From Tetrapyrgos nigripes (lineage: Eukaryota > Basidiomycota > Agaricomycetes > Agaricales > Campanellaceae): DNA of 64,000 nt. Each line of letters opens with the position of its first letter. Position 1 is the first letter of the stretch. Location of the stretch: assembly GCA_013368315.1 (NCBI GenBank), contig JAACJM010000188.1, positions 1-64,000 on the forward strand. The letters run 5' to 3'. A program made the translations under genes and the position numbers. Below the pieces are notes generated by a model. The model saw nothing but the letters and a program-made list of their open reading frames with translations, was not told the origin of the DNA and made no database searches. Of the stretch, positions 21,451 through 33,100 are shown one piece after another.

Positions 21451-21793
21451 TGTCGGAGTATGACGGAAATACACCGTGAATAGGAGCAGACGCATCAACG
21501 CGTCATGATACGGTTACTTACGGTTACTTATTTTCTTTGTTCTCTTTTCTCGTCCATAGTTCACGTGTATCTTACTATATATACCTTAGCTTACCTTAGA
21601 GAACCTCTGTCTTCGATACTACGAGACAGAGGTGAGCCACAGTTCTTATTTCTTTCATGTTTTCACTTTACTTACATACCTAGATTCATATTCTCGTATT
21701 CTATCTAGGTACTTACATTCTGTCTTCGATACTACGAGACAGAGATTCATATTCTCGTATTCTATCTAGTCAATCTAGGGCTACATTCTAACA
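21451..21793 (+). repeat. 5' LTR of the copia element
   Basis: This 343-bp repeat begins TGTCGGAGTATGACGG and ends GGGCTACATTCTAACA. It contains a TATA-like CTATATATACC (21574-21584) that could serve as the element promoter. Two copies of a hairpin, CTGTCTTCGATACTACGAGA followed by CAG, lie in its second half, each followed by ATTCATATTCTCGTATTCTA. Confidence 0.95.
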
Positions 21794-21806
21794 GGTTATG
21801 GGCTGT
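21794..21806 (+). promoter_or_regulatory. Putative primer-binding site
   Basis: Directly after the LTR the sequence GGTTATGGGCTG contains TTATG, complementary to a CAU anticodon and its 3' neighbour. Some copia elements prime from an internal, anticodon-region fragment of methionine tRNA, so this fits that mode. Without the host tRNA sequence the assignment is an inference. Confidence 0.4.
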
Positions 21807-21914
21807 ATCGTCGCGTAAATCAACGTCGACGTTAGAATCCGTGCCCTCGATCAAGTACCACTGTGACTTCTTTCAAGTCTCTGTTCCTCGTCTTTGTTCT
21901 GCGTGTCCCCGCGT

Positions 21915-24883
21915 ATGCCAGGCTCTGAAGTTGATACTTCTGACATCCCTGACCCGTCTAATCCGTCGTCTATCCCGTCGTCTGTCCCATCATCTGTCCC
22001 ATCATCCCCATCATTTCTTCCAACAATTATGTCCACCCCTTCATCTGACACAACCCGACCATCCGTCTCTATCATCACTCTTAGCACATCCCTCTTCAAA
22101 CATGACCCTCTTTCGAAAGATAAGAACAATTTCTCCTCGTGGAAACGCCAATTCGTACAGACCTTGCGTATGAATCAAGGCGCCAATGGCTACCTTGAGG
22201 GCACCATCATTCCGCCTGACAAGGATACCGAGCCTCGCGCCTATAGCAACTGGCACGCGAACAATGGGAGCATTTTGGGTTTTATGGGGTTAGTTATTGA
22301 TGAAGCGGAGCAGGAGGTGATTGAAAGTGCAGGGACTGCCGAAGAAGCTTGGCAACTCCTTACGAAACGTCATGCGCAGGAGGGACCCGTCAAACAAGTC
22401 CAACTTATCCAAGAAGCTCTTGGTGTTCGTTATTCTTCCTCAGAAAAATATTCCACCACATCCTCCAAACTCACAACTCTCAATAAACGCATTTGGGACA
22501 TGGGCCCGCTCACCCCGGAACTCTTCCTTTGTATCACCATGATCAACTCTATGTCGAATGTCCCTGAACTCCGTGCTACACGCGAGAATGTGGCGCAGTC
22601 ATTTGCTCAATCTGACGGTACCAACCCCGATCTCAAGACTCACCCTACCGCCAAGAAATACGATTCGTCTGACATCAAACGGGCGTTGGACATGGCCCAG
22701 GGTCTCGTTGATTCGGACTCAAAGACCAGTGACATTGCGTTGACGTCCCAAACTTCCCCCAAATCGAATTCTCGCAATCGTCCCAAGTGCACTAACCCTA
22801 AGTGCCCTAGACAACTCGGCCACACAACGGAATGGTGCGTTTCGCCGGGAGGTGGCATGGCTGGAAAGACGATCGCAGAATCGAGAGAAGCTCGTATGAA
22901 AGAACGTGAGAAGAAAGGTGGAAGTTTGCCAGGAGACACGAAAGCGTCAGCCTACCATGTCGTCGAGAGTAACGGAAAGACTTATATTGTCAACACTACC
23001 ACAAACACCGTTCTCCCGATTCCCTCTGGCTCTACCCCTGAATTTGCAGGCCTTGCCTGTGATTCTATCGACTCCATTGACCTTTCTACGATTACTGAGC
23101 CGGAGCGAGTGGAATATGAAGGATGGCTGGCATTAGAAGATGTGAAGGCGTCAATAGATTGGAATGAGAGGAGGAGAAGTGTTGATTTCGCAGGGATTAC
23201 ATGTGAACCATTGAACCAGAAGACTCGCACAAAAATTTCCCTCACTGAATTCCCTTTTATCCTGGACAGTGGTGCCACCACACATATTTCTCCAGACCAT
23301 TCTGACTTCCTAAACCTTCGTCCTATTCCCCCTCGATCTATCAAAGGTGTCGGTGGTTCCTTGATCGCGGCGTTTGGCATCGGGGATATTAAACTACGGG
23401 CCGGAAAATCTGCACACATAATGTTGCATGATTGCCTATATGTCCCTGAAGCCACAGTCAGACTTATCTCCATTGGCTCCCTGTCAATCCACTCCAAGAT
23501 CACCACTCATTTCAACGATGATGGTGCTTGGATCACTCCCAAGAATAGCGACTCAATACTCGCCCGGGGAACTCTTCGTTCGAACTGTCTATATGACCTC
23601 GCTATTCACGCTGAAGCGGAACATGTATACCTTTCTCGAGACCCACCACCGAGTACATGGCATGGGCGCCTTGGCCATCCTTACGAACAAATCATAATCG
23701 ACATGGCCAAGAAGAACTCTGTCAAAGGTATGCCAATTGATCTATCAAAATTCAACGCGCATTCTAAATGTCGTCCCTGTACCCTTGGGAAACAGGTCTC
23801 GAATTCCCTACCAAAGAAGCGTGAAGATGATCATCAGGCTACCCGTAGACTAGAGAAGGTATTCGTAGACTTGACCGGACCACAAGCTGTACGCTCCCGC
23901 ACAGGGAATTATTATATCATGGACATTATAGATGATTATTCGAGTCACCCATGGTCTATTCCCTTGACTGGCAAGGACAAAGCTTTTGAACCTCTGAAGG
24001 CATGGGTTGAAGCGAGAGAACGGGAGACTAATCTGAAGGTCGGAGTAATCCAGATTGACAATGGTGAACTGAAATCCGAGGAGATGGCGAAATGGTGTGA
24101 GTCGAAGGGCATTACTCTGCGATTCACAGCACCCTATACTTCTGCAATGAATGGTCGTGTCGAACGTCTTCATCGTACACTGATGAATAAAACACGAACG
24201 ATGATGATATCTGCTCAACTACCTGACTACCTATGGGATGAAGTCTACCTTACAGCCTCATATCTCCATTCTCTAACCACGACTAAATCACTCGATGGGA
24301 AAACACCAGCTGAATTATGGTACGGAAGGAAACCCAATCTATCTCATCTATGCGAGATTGGATGCCAAGCCTTCATCCTAATTCAAACAAACAATCCAAA
24401 AATCTTTCCGAGATCAATTGAGTGTGTCCTCATCGGTTACGAGCGCAATTCAAAGGCTTACAGGTGCTACCATCGCAAGAGCGGTAAAATCATATCATCG
24501 TATCATGTGAAATTCATTGAGAGCCACCAAGTCTCTCCTACCCTTAGCCGGACTGAAGGAATGTCTGGCTCACCATCCGTTACCCCTATCATCCCAGAAC
24601 CTCATGATATATCCTCTACTCCTGTCCCTATTGCTGAAGATGATGATATTGTCCCCATACCAATCCAAAATCAAGATCCCGTCTCTGATCAACCTCCCGA
24701 AGAACCTCCCATCACTGATCCACCCGTCCAACCAATCAATCAACAACAAATCGAACCCAGGAGATCCACACGACTAACTGAAAAGAGTAACCCAGAATAT
24801 GACCGTCGTACCCCATATCAGAAAGTAGTGGACTCAGTTCGAGAAAGTGCTGAACGAGTGGAACATCAGCAAAACCCAAAAGA
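21915..24883 (+). CDS. Copia Gag-protease-integrase part of the polyprotein (split)
   Basis: The frame starts at ATG 21915 (an upstream TTG frame extension is not needed) and runs unbroken into the nested transposon. In order it shows a Gag (UBN2-like) region about residues 55-230, a zinc knuckle of spacing C-x4-C-x5-H-x4-C near residue 290, an aspartic protease signature DSGATTH near 449, a pre-integrase zinc-binding segment with WHGRLGH and CRPC, and an integrase core with acidic residues in VDLTGP (about 651), IDNGEL (about 714) and NGRVERLHR (about 748). A proline-rich linker and RRSTRL follow. Beyond 24883 the frame reads through transposon DNA to a stop at 25037. The rest of the polyprotein resumes at 34839. 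Confidence 0.93.
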
Positions 24884-25140
24884 CCTGTCCAGGCCTGGGA
24901 AGGACGATCAGGCTGGTAACCCCGATGGAACCATCCCAGCGCTGGGATGCCCTACAGCACTGCACCAGATTACCAAATTATTAACAGGACAATCAGACTG
25001 TAGATATTGTTACATTATGCATTACCTGTACATATGATACATACTGGATAACATGTACTTTTCTAACAATCTGGATTGTATGTAACAGGTAAAACATTCT
25101 GTATGAACTATTACAGATCTTCCAGAATGTTGTAAATGTT

Positions 25141-25320
25141 CCAGGTCTTTCAGAATGAATACTAGTATCCAACATGAGCGACTTGTCCCAGGACGTTCAT
25201 AATGATCGCTAGTATCCAACGTGAGCAACATGTCCCAGGTCTTTCAGAATGATAACTAGTATCCAACAGGAGCGACATGTACCAGATCAATCAGTATGGA
25301 TTTAGTTGTCCAACCTTACT
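25141..25320. repeat. Subterminal 47-bp tandem repeats, left end of Plavaka
   Basis: Four diverged copies start at 25141, 25188, 25235 and 25282. Each has CCAGG.C.TTCA.AATG, then ACTAGTATCCAAC, then GAGCGAC.TGT. Subterminal repeats in CACTA-like elements bind the transposase, so a role as binding sites is plausible but inferred. From 25320 to 25760 I see no gene. Confidence 0.8.
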
Positions 25321-25765
25321 CACCTCTTACAGGTCAGACATCTTGACTCAACTTCTTATACTTATGCGGTCAACAATCAAATCAATAGAAAGCGAATGCA
25401 TTCTCTAGTAGCAAGTACATACTACATACAACACTAACAAAACAGAGAGCAGATTATGAACGAGTAGCAAAAGCATACAGCAATAAGGACAATCTACAAG
25501 GTGATACATCAGTCAGAGCAGTTGTCTCAAAAAGAAAGAGACGACGAACCTCCATGATACTGAAAGCAAAGTAAAAACAGAATCTAAAAAGTTGGGAAAT
25601 CAGTCACATATGATTGATGTAAGTAGACGATAGACACATACCTAGGTTCTGCGGGGCCCGAAGTTCAGCGTAAACTAAAGTCCTCAATTAGTACAAAGCA
25701 GGGATCATAGACAATAAGGTACTCACAGATTTTTTCCGAACGATTGTCTCCTAGATAGTAAACAG

Positions 25766-28002
25766 TCAGCTCAAATAAAGCGGAAAGAAAAATTGGGACC
25801 ATACCGTTACATTAGACGACTTGGACGACTTGGAGGAAGGAGCGGCGGTGCTCTGTGTAGCAGGGGAGGAAGAGGCAGAGGTCGGCTTTGAAGACGAGGG
25901 GAGAGAAGCATCAGCAGGTAGGGTCTTGTCAGTTGAGGCAGTGTTGGTACTGTGGTCGTCCAATGATATAAGGACCTCTGGGGATGGCTCACGGGAGGAA
26001 GCATCCACATCCGTGACCATAGCTCTTGATGACGGAGGGGTTGAGGAGTCCGAGGCGGGAGGAGTGGATGAGTCGGAAGTGGAGTCCGAGGTGGGAGGAG
26101 TGGACGAGTCGGAAGTGGGAGGGGTGGATGAGTCAGAGGCGGTAGACGAGTCGGAGGTGGGAGGGGTGGACGAGTCGGAGGCAGCTTTGACTGCAGCATC
26201 TTCTTCGAGCTTGACCTTAGCGGCTTTTTCTTCTTCTTCGATGAGTTGAAACATTTGCGCGATTTGATGTAGGCTGGAGTTGGTGTCTTCTTTGTCGTCG
26301 GTGACAGAGTCTTCGTTATCTGGTAGCATCCACTTGATCATCCTATAGAAGACTACAGTCAGTAATGCGAGACAAGAAGAATGGAGAAATATACTTGTTC
26401 CAGTTGCTGATGGTCAGCTCAATCCATGGCCCTAGTTTCTCAGTGTATTGAGGATCCTCGAACAGCGCTAACGCCGCTGTGAAGGCACCGCTCTTGATGA
26501 CAGCTCCATCGTCAGTGCGGTAGTCGTCCGAACTAGAGAGAGCGTGCCGGACCTAAGATAAAGTGAAAAGACGGTCATGGGTACAACGGAGAGAGGAAGA
26601 AAGAACGTACCATGAGGGAGACATAGACCATTGTGCGAGGGGTCACCTGTTTGATGCCCCATTGCCATGCCTTACCACATTTCCTGACCTTGAAGTTCTT
26701 GCCATGGTTTTCAATCCAGTTTGCTTCATTTTCTGGCCCGAGGTATAAAAGAATCCATCCCTAAAATATCTTAGTGAAAGCGAGAACAGATAAAAGAGGA
26801 CAACGTACCACAAAGAGTATAAAACTCAAGAATAAACCACCATCCATTACATGACGTGGACCTTTGGAGGCTTCCTCTCCCGAGTCACCATAGAAGAATG
26901 CTGGAAAGTGGGTATGAGAGATCTTGTAGCCCTTGGCGTTCTCAATGACTTTCTGACAGAACCTGTATAGATACATCAGAATTAGTACTTGAGAAGACGA
27001 AGAGAAGTTGAAGACTTACTCGTCTGGGTCCTTGTTGTACTCCGAGAGGAGGAGTGGAGTACAAAGAAAGCGGGCAATTTGTGGGTGATGCCATCCTCTA
27101 GCGTCGGATTTCTTGGCCTTTGCACCTCGAGGGATCGGCAGGTCAAAATCGTCTAGGCCGGACTCGTAGAGGACCCAGTCCAGAACGCGGGTCTTCAGTA
27201 CGCGAATGTCTTGAGATACTGCGTCGCTTGATGACCTATGCATCTATGTGGTGCATTAGAAGAGTAAGTGAATAGATAGGGGAAAACACTTGCCTCTTTA
27301 GACAGAGCGTCCATATACTTGCGGTGAGCGATACCCTTGCAGTCGTCGTCGAAAGTAGAAATACGGGTCTTGAGGATATCCCAGACCTTTAGTACCTCAG
27401 CCCTAAAACGACGTAAGTAAATGGAACTAAAACAAGCGGAATACTGACTTATCCTTCTCCTTCTTGGGCACATTGTGAGAAGAACCCTGCTTGAGAAAAC
27501 CATCGTTCTCAAGGCCGGTGTATATAACCTGTAGCCAGGAGACAAAAGGGTCATGACAGACGGCAACGAATCGCGCCATGTCCTTCCAGGCCGCAAGCTC
27601 GACCATGGGACTAAAATGCGTCAATAGAAGATACAAGTGACTATATGGATACAATACTCACCCTTTCCTACCACGACGACCTCCTCTGCGCTGCTCGAGA
27701 CTGTCGCAGATACCTCCCTTGTCAGCGTCTTTCTCACTGCTTTCGTCCTCGTCTGCACTAGCTTGAGGGGAGGTCCTAGGTTCAGAGGTGTCGGAGTCCT
27801 CTTCCGAGTCGGATAGCACCGTCGTCTTCGAAGTCTTGCGCCGCTTGCTGGGTTTGGAGGATTTGCCGGGGTTCTTGGATTTGCGCTTGTTGGACTTGCT
27901 TGAGGGTTTGGGGGTCGTCTTGCGGTTCTTGCTGGGTTTGGATTTAGAGACAGGAGGAGCATCGCCCTCGCTACCGGAGCCAATGAAGGAGGAGTCAGGC
28001 AT
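25766..28002 (-). CDS. DUF6698-like protein carried inside the Plavaka transposon
   Basis: Eight exons (28002-27662, 27610-27449, 27402-27294, 27243-27020, 26962-26809, 26760-26611, 26552-26395, 26342-25766) sum to 1875 nt, 624 residues, with every junction in phase. Residues 1-113 are Ser/Lys-rich with nuclear-localisation-like basic clusters (KRKSKN, KRRKTSK). Residues about 115-435 resemble the basidiomycete DUF6698 family, with WKDMARFVAVCHDPFVSWLQ, DDDCKGIAHRKYMD, TRVLDWVLYE, PRHVMDGGLFLSFILF, GIKQVTPRTMVYVSLMVRHA and ALALFEDPQY. A helical EEEEKAAKVKLEEDAA segment and a SDSSTPPT-repeat tail follow. The third intron uses a GC donor (27293). Function is unknown. Its place inside the transposon, divergent from the transposase, suggests cargo or an accessory transposition factor. 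Confidence 0.75.
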
Positions 28003-28220
28003 GGCAAAGAGATGGTGGTGGTAGCGATCCAAGAGATGCGTCGAGGTTTCCCGCTCATTTAAGCAATTTCAAACTCTGCCCAGTCCTAGCGCATACATGC
28101 AGCGCCTCAGTGCAAGCCTTGGTCCGCTGAGCTTTCCAGTAGTGTATGTTTAAATGTAATATAGTTTTCAAGTTGACAATAAGATATACATCCAGACTTA
28201 TATCTAACCACCAAACTACA

Positions 28221-28450
28221 GATGCATCCGTCCCTGTCTCTTCGCTCTCTCCTTCAGTCTCGGTCTCTGCATCTCTACATCTCCTTCAGCAGCAGCCCTA
28301 GCCTCTTCTGCTTCTTGCGCCAGTCGTTCTGCCTCTTCAGTATTACAGCTAGATTTCGCAGCATAGTCTACAGGGAAAAAAAGGATATCAGTGCCAGGGT
28401 CGTGAAGACAAAAATGAAAGGAAAAGAAACACAACGTTATAACGCACCTA
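28221..28450 (-). pseudogene. 3' end of an unidentified gene: intron plus coiled-coil exon
   Basis: On the minus strand a donor GTGCGTTAT (28447) and acceptor CCCTGTAG (about 28371) frame an intron. It is followed by an exon beginning DYAAKSSCNTEEAERLAQEA, rich in Glu, Arg and Ala, ending QGRMHL and a stop at 28219-28221. The exon predicts a short coiled coil. The intron and the first codons of the exon are duplicated at 29378-29462. Upstream exons are not recognised, so this may be a gene fragment. Confidence 0.35.
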
Positions 28451-28734
28451 TCGAGACAGCATCAGGAAAAAGGCATCAGGCCTTTTCAGGCCTTTTCGAG
28501 AACTTTTATCCGAATCACCGAACTTTCTCAAGCCAGGTCCGATTACTTTCAAAAGTCCGATTACTCGCTCAAAGGCCAAAAATGTCTATGTAGAAGTTCA
28601 AAAAAAAGTACATTAAATCTTTCAGTAAAGTACCAATACGACCATTTTAGACCACACATCGGTGCCGCTGCTTCTCGTCCTCGTCAATGCTTGCCGTTCA
28701 CACTGTTGAAGGAAACATGTCAGAGGCTGCAGTG

Positions 28735-29116
28735 GCATGAAGTGAAAGAAAAGCAATTCGTACCTTCCTCAGGCTCATCTGTTTCCCCACCGTCCTCGCC
28801 AGAGTCGTCGTCATCAATGGCATCATCAACCGAAACGTTGTCACCAGCACCCTCATCCTCATCCTCGTCACCAACGCCCTCACCTTCATCCTCGTCACCA
28901 ACGCCCTTACCAAGGTCCTGGAACTACACCTCAAGGCCGTTTCTTCAGCAAAGAGAAATTCTGATGAGAAGTTAGCCCTCGCAGAAAGCTCAGCAAAGCT
29001 TTTGGAGGGAGAGAACGCTACACTCAAAAGGGAACTTAGGGCCTTGCAAGATCATATTCGAAAGTTGGCCGAAGATTTAGTACATGCTTCAAGAATAAGT
29101 GCCGACGTAGTGTAGA
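28735..29116 (+). CDS. Unidentified coiled-coil exon or fragment
   Basis: An unbroken plus-strand frame ends with a leucine-zipper-like helix: LALAESSAKLLEGENATLKR, then ELRALQDHIRKLAEDLVHAS, then a stop at 29116. It is preceded by a hydrophobic repeat (LILVTNALTFILVTNALTKV). The frame has no ATG start of its own and may begin at an acceptor such as TTCCTCAG near 28770. Opposite-strand shadows exist. It belongs to the cargo region between the two Plavaka genes; the family is unknown. Confidence 0.3.
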
Positions 29117-29377
29117 GTATAGAGTGGTAAAGTACATATAAAAGGTCGGAATAAGTACAGTAAAGGGTGAGTAGATAAAAGTAGCCAAAAGTCGAGCCTT
29201 GAAAAGTCCAAGACAGAAAAAGTCCACCAAAAAAAGTATAAGAAAAAGTTGGACTGGAAAAAAGTCTGAAAAAGCCGTGAAAGGCCGCAAAAGGTGATTT
29301 GCCCTTTTGCTGATGAGGGTAGGGCGTCTAGAGCAGGGACTTTGTCGACTATACGAACACATGTCTTGAGGATTTCA

Positions 29378-29801
29378 TGGCGTAAGCTAAAGAAAAGATA
29401 TCAGTACCAGGATCACGAAGACAGGAATGAAAGGAAAAGAAACACAATGTTAAATGTACCTAGACGACTAAGTGGGCTTTCCAAGACCTATACAACGGCA
29501 GATAACTCATCTCCAGATCATGCGGATGCCGACCGAGGGACATAGTACCCAATGTCACCATCAAGACTGTATGACCCGCCTTCTTCGCTCTCGAAAGAAG
29601 TGAAGGAGTCACCTCATTATGTACCGGCCAGTAGAGCTGGTAAAAAGAGAACGGGTGTTGGTGGGAATGAGTATGCGTGGAAATATCCGTCGAACTAGGC
29701 TTCACCCCGCAGTCTGAGTTATGACTTTGCTGCAAGCCCCTCGTTGTTCGTGCTATGTTTGTTATCTTACTATACATAGATAACAAACATAGCACGAACA
29801 A
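29378..29801 (-). pseudogene. Duplicated, degraded copy of the minus-strand gene tail
   Basis: The intron at 29388-29462 is about 85% identical by eye to that at 28373-28447, and the following codons read AYAMKSS against DYAAKSS. After that the copy reaches a stop within a few residues. The preceding minus-strand frame, containing HNEVTPSLLSRAKKAGHTVL and SLGRHPHDLEMSYLPLYRSW, looks coding but is unidentified. A decayed duplicate inside the transposon is the simplest reading. Confidence 0.4.
29744..29801. repeat. Perfect 23-bp hairpin
   Basis: The arm 29744-29766 (TTGTTCGTGCTATGTTTGTT then ATC) is perfectly inverted at 29779-29801 with a 12-nt loop. It lies between the Plavaka cargo and the transposase gene. 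It could be a foldback element or a divergent-promoter structure. From 29802 to 30163 nothing else is recognised. Confidence 0.9.
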
Positions 29802-30163
29802 ACACTATTTACAGACTGTACTACATGCTGTTAAATGTCAAAGAAACTTGTACCATCTGACCTTAATGGACCGACATCTTTCCACAACTCAATGAGCATC
29901 AAATGAGGCTGTTCTGTTCTGCGTTACAGGTTATGCCGCTACATGAGTTCGACCGTTCCACATCTTCAACCGTGATCCTGTTCCTAGCTTTTCCCTCATC
30001 TCCAACCATTATTCTTTCTCTTACTCGCTGTTCTACAGGACAATCCTCGACTTCACTGGGTATGTATTATGGTTTTTATATTGAATAGAAAGATACTAAC
30101 GGCTTACCTGCAGAGCTTATGCAACGTGTCGTTATCTTGACACTGTTGCTACTTTGTCTCATC

Positions 30164-33100
30164 ATGTCCGATCAATTCACCTGCCCTGACTGCTCTGAGC
30201 AGTTTCAAAGCAACCGAGGCCTCAGTAGGCATCGAAACGGCTGCGCTTACAAGAATTCTGGCAGGGCAACAACACACACTAAAGTTCGGAAGAGAGAGAG
30301 AGCAACGGATGTTACTGTTGAGCGGAATCAAAGCATTCCTGCTGCATTGGTAAGGTTTTTTTTTACTTCTATCTTTCCACTTTGACTAACCAAATTTCTA
30401 ACTACCAACAAGCCTGAATCTTTACCTGTTGCAGAACCTGTTGCAGAGGCTCCTATTGCTCCCAAACCCAAACCAAAGCCCAAATCAGCTGTAGTTCCAG
30501 TTCCCAAGCCACAGCCAACAGCCTTGAAGCCCTCACAGACTGGACGTGTACGGTTCCTACCCTCAAAATTCCAGGACAATTTGCCATCACTCTCCAAAGA
30601 AGTCAAGCTGACATTTGTACCTCCCGATCCACCCATACAGCCAAAATCTCCACAGATCATTCCCAAGCCTACCCCTCCTTCTCCCGAGCCTGCTCGATCA
30701 CCCACTCCAACAGATCCCATCCTCAACTACGTTAACACTGAGCCTGATGAGTTTGGTGTATATCGCTCCTATCCAAAACCACCAACATCTGCTCCTGATA
30801 CCAACATACCCATTGAGGATATCTGTGAGGGTCATGGCTTTCCTTGTCCACCACCAAAAGAGCCCCCACCTATCTTTGGGAAAGCTGCTACTCAGCTTAA
30901 AGATACCCTTGGTCCTTTTCCAAACGTTACAGTCTTCCGACTCATGGACTGGCATTACAGCCGGGATACCAAGTCTATTGGTGACCTGGATGATCTAGTC
31001 AAGAACGTCTTTTTACCTGACGACTTTTCCAAATCTCATTTGGAGGGATTCAGTGCAAAGAAGGTTCTCCAAGATATTGATGATTTTGGGGGGTTCCAGT
31101 ATACTTTGAAGGCAGAGGATGGGTGGTATGAAGCTTCAGTAAAGCTTCCATTGCCTGCTGAGGGAGTGAAGCAGTCTGAGGCCGAGGCTCCTTTATTTGA
31201 AATTCCTGGTGTCTATTTTCGAAAGCCTCTTGAAGTCATAAAATCAGTATTCCAGTCTGAGGCCTCTCAGAATTTCCATTACACTCCTTTCCGTCTATAT
31301 CAGCAATCACCAGATGCCGACTTCCCTTCTCCAAATGACACTCGTCTTCATCAGGAGCTTTACAACTCGGATGCATACATTGAAGAGTATGAGCGGATCC
31401 AGGTCCAACAAGCAGAGAGGCAAAGAAGAGACCCTGAGTTGGAGAAAGAGGTTGACGTAGAATGTGTGCCAGTTGGAATCATGGCTTGGTCTGATGCAAC
31501 ACAGGTTGCACAATTTGGTGATGCATCAATGTGGCCCATATACATGTACTTTGGAAACCAGTCCAAGTATCAGCGAGCAAGGCCCACTGCATTTGCAGCT
31601 CATCACCTGGCATATGTCCCAAAGGTAAGTCAGTATTCCCCAAGCTTGAATTAAAATTAAAACTTTTTTTACTACTAGCTACCGGATAATCTACAAGATG
31701 AATATCAAAAGCATTTCAGCTTTCCAGCCAGTGCACCGACAATTACACACCTAAAGCGGGAGCTCATGCATGCAGTTTGGGCTCTCATTCTTGACCCAGA
31801 ATTCATGCATGCCTATGAGCATGGCATCAAACTCAAATGTGGAGATGGTGTTGAACGCCGACTTTTTCCAAGATTTTTTACATACTCTGCTGATTATCCT
31901 GAAAAGTAAGTATTTATTTTTATTTCGAGCCTATGGCTGATAAATTATTTAGAATTCTACTTGCTACTATTCGTCATCTTGGTAAATTCCCCTGTCCACA
32001 CTGCTTTGTTGAAAAGCATCAAATCCGGCTACTTGGAACAGTCTGGGATAAAAAAAGGCGGATACAGAAACCTCGAGAGGATACTGGGTACCGCCAGAAT
32101 ATGATTGAGAGTATCAGAAGGTGGATATTTGACACAGGTTATAGTATTGCAAGTCAGGCAGTGGAACAATTTCTGCAGCCTTATTCATGGGTTCCTACCA
32201 GGGTGAGGTCTCAACCAATTTCCCTTAAATTAATTACTTAATTCTTTATTCAGAATATATTTTCAGAACGATTTGCCAAGTTTGGACTTAATTTTTACAA
32301 CCTATTTGTTCCTGATGTTTTGCATGAGCTTGAACTTGGTGTCTGGAAGGCTTTGTTCACACATCTTCTCCGCATTTTATTTGCTATTGGTGGTGATAGC
32401 ATCCAAAGAATGAATAAGCGGTAAGTTGAAGCCTTAGGTTTATTGTTTTTTCATATTCTGAAAGCTTGGATAGGTTTTGAAGAGTACCCCCCTTTGGTAG
32501 AGATACAATCCGACGCATCCAGAATAATGCCTCTGCTATGAAGCAAATGGCTGCAAGAGATTTTGAGGATTTACTTCAGGTATGTCATGATTTTATGCAT
32601 ATATTATATACTGATGACCTCTAGATATCTTTGCCAGTCTTTGAGGGCCTTGTACCAGACCATGAGAAGGATATCCAGGACCTTCTTTTTGATATGGCTG
32701 CTCTCCACTGTCTTGCAAAATTCCGTCTCCATTCAGATACAACGCTGCAAATGCTTGATAACGCTACAACTGAACTTGGACGTTCCCTTCGGAAGTTTGA
32801 GGAGAAGGTTTGCAAATCCTATGTTACAAAGGAGTTACCCAAGGAGACTGCTGCAAGAGGTAGAAAGAAGGCAAATGCTGTAGAGAAGGAGAAAGGAAGG
32901 AGTGCAAAGGGAAAGGGAAAGCAGAAGGCAACAGGAGAGGAGGATGAAACAGTTACCAGCCCAGGTGCAAGGCAACGTACCTTCAGTCTGGACACATATA
33001 AAATCCATGCCATTGGGTATTATGCCACCTTCATTCTGAGGGTAGGAACCACAGATAGCTATTCTACTCAGATTGTGAGTAATCTGTTTGATATATTTAT

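Noticed and set aside
25807..26249. Pro/Leu-rich and Glu/Ser-rich frames on both strands
   Set aside because: They are shadows of the SDSSTPPT-repeat tail of the minus-strand DUF6698-like gene.
28698..29027. Minus-strand frame of 109 residues
   Set aside because: Its composition (LVTRMRMRVLVTT repeats) mirrors the opposite-strand frame that ends in a regular leucine-zipper helix, which is the better candidate.
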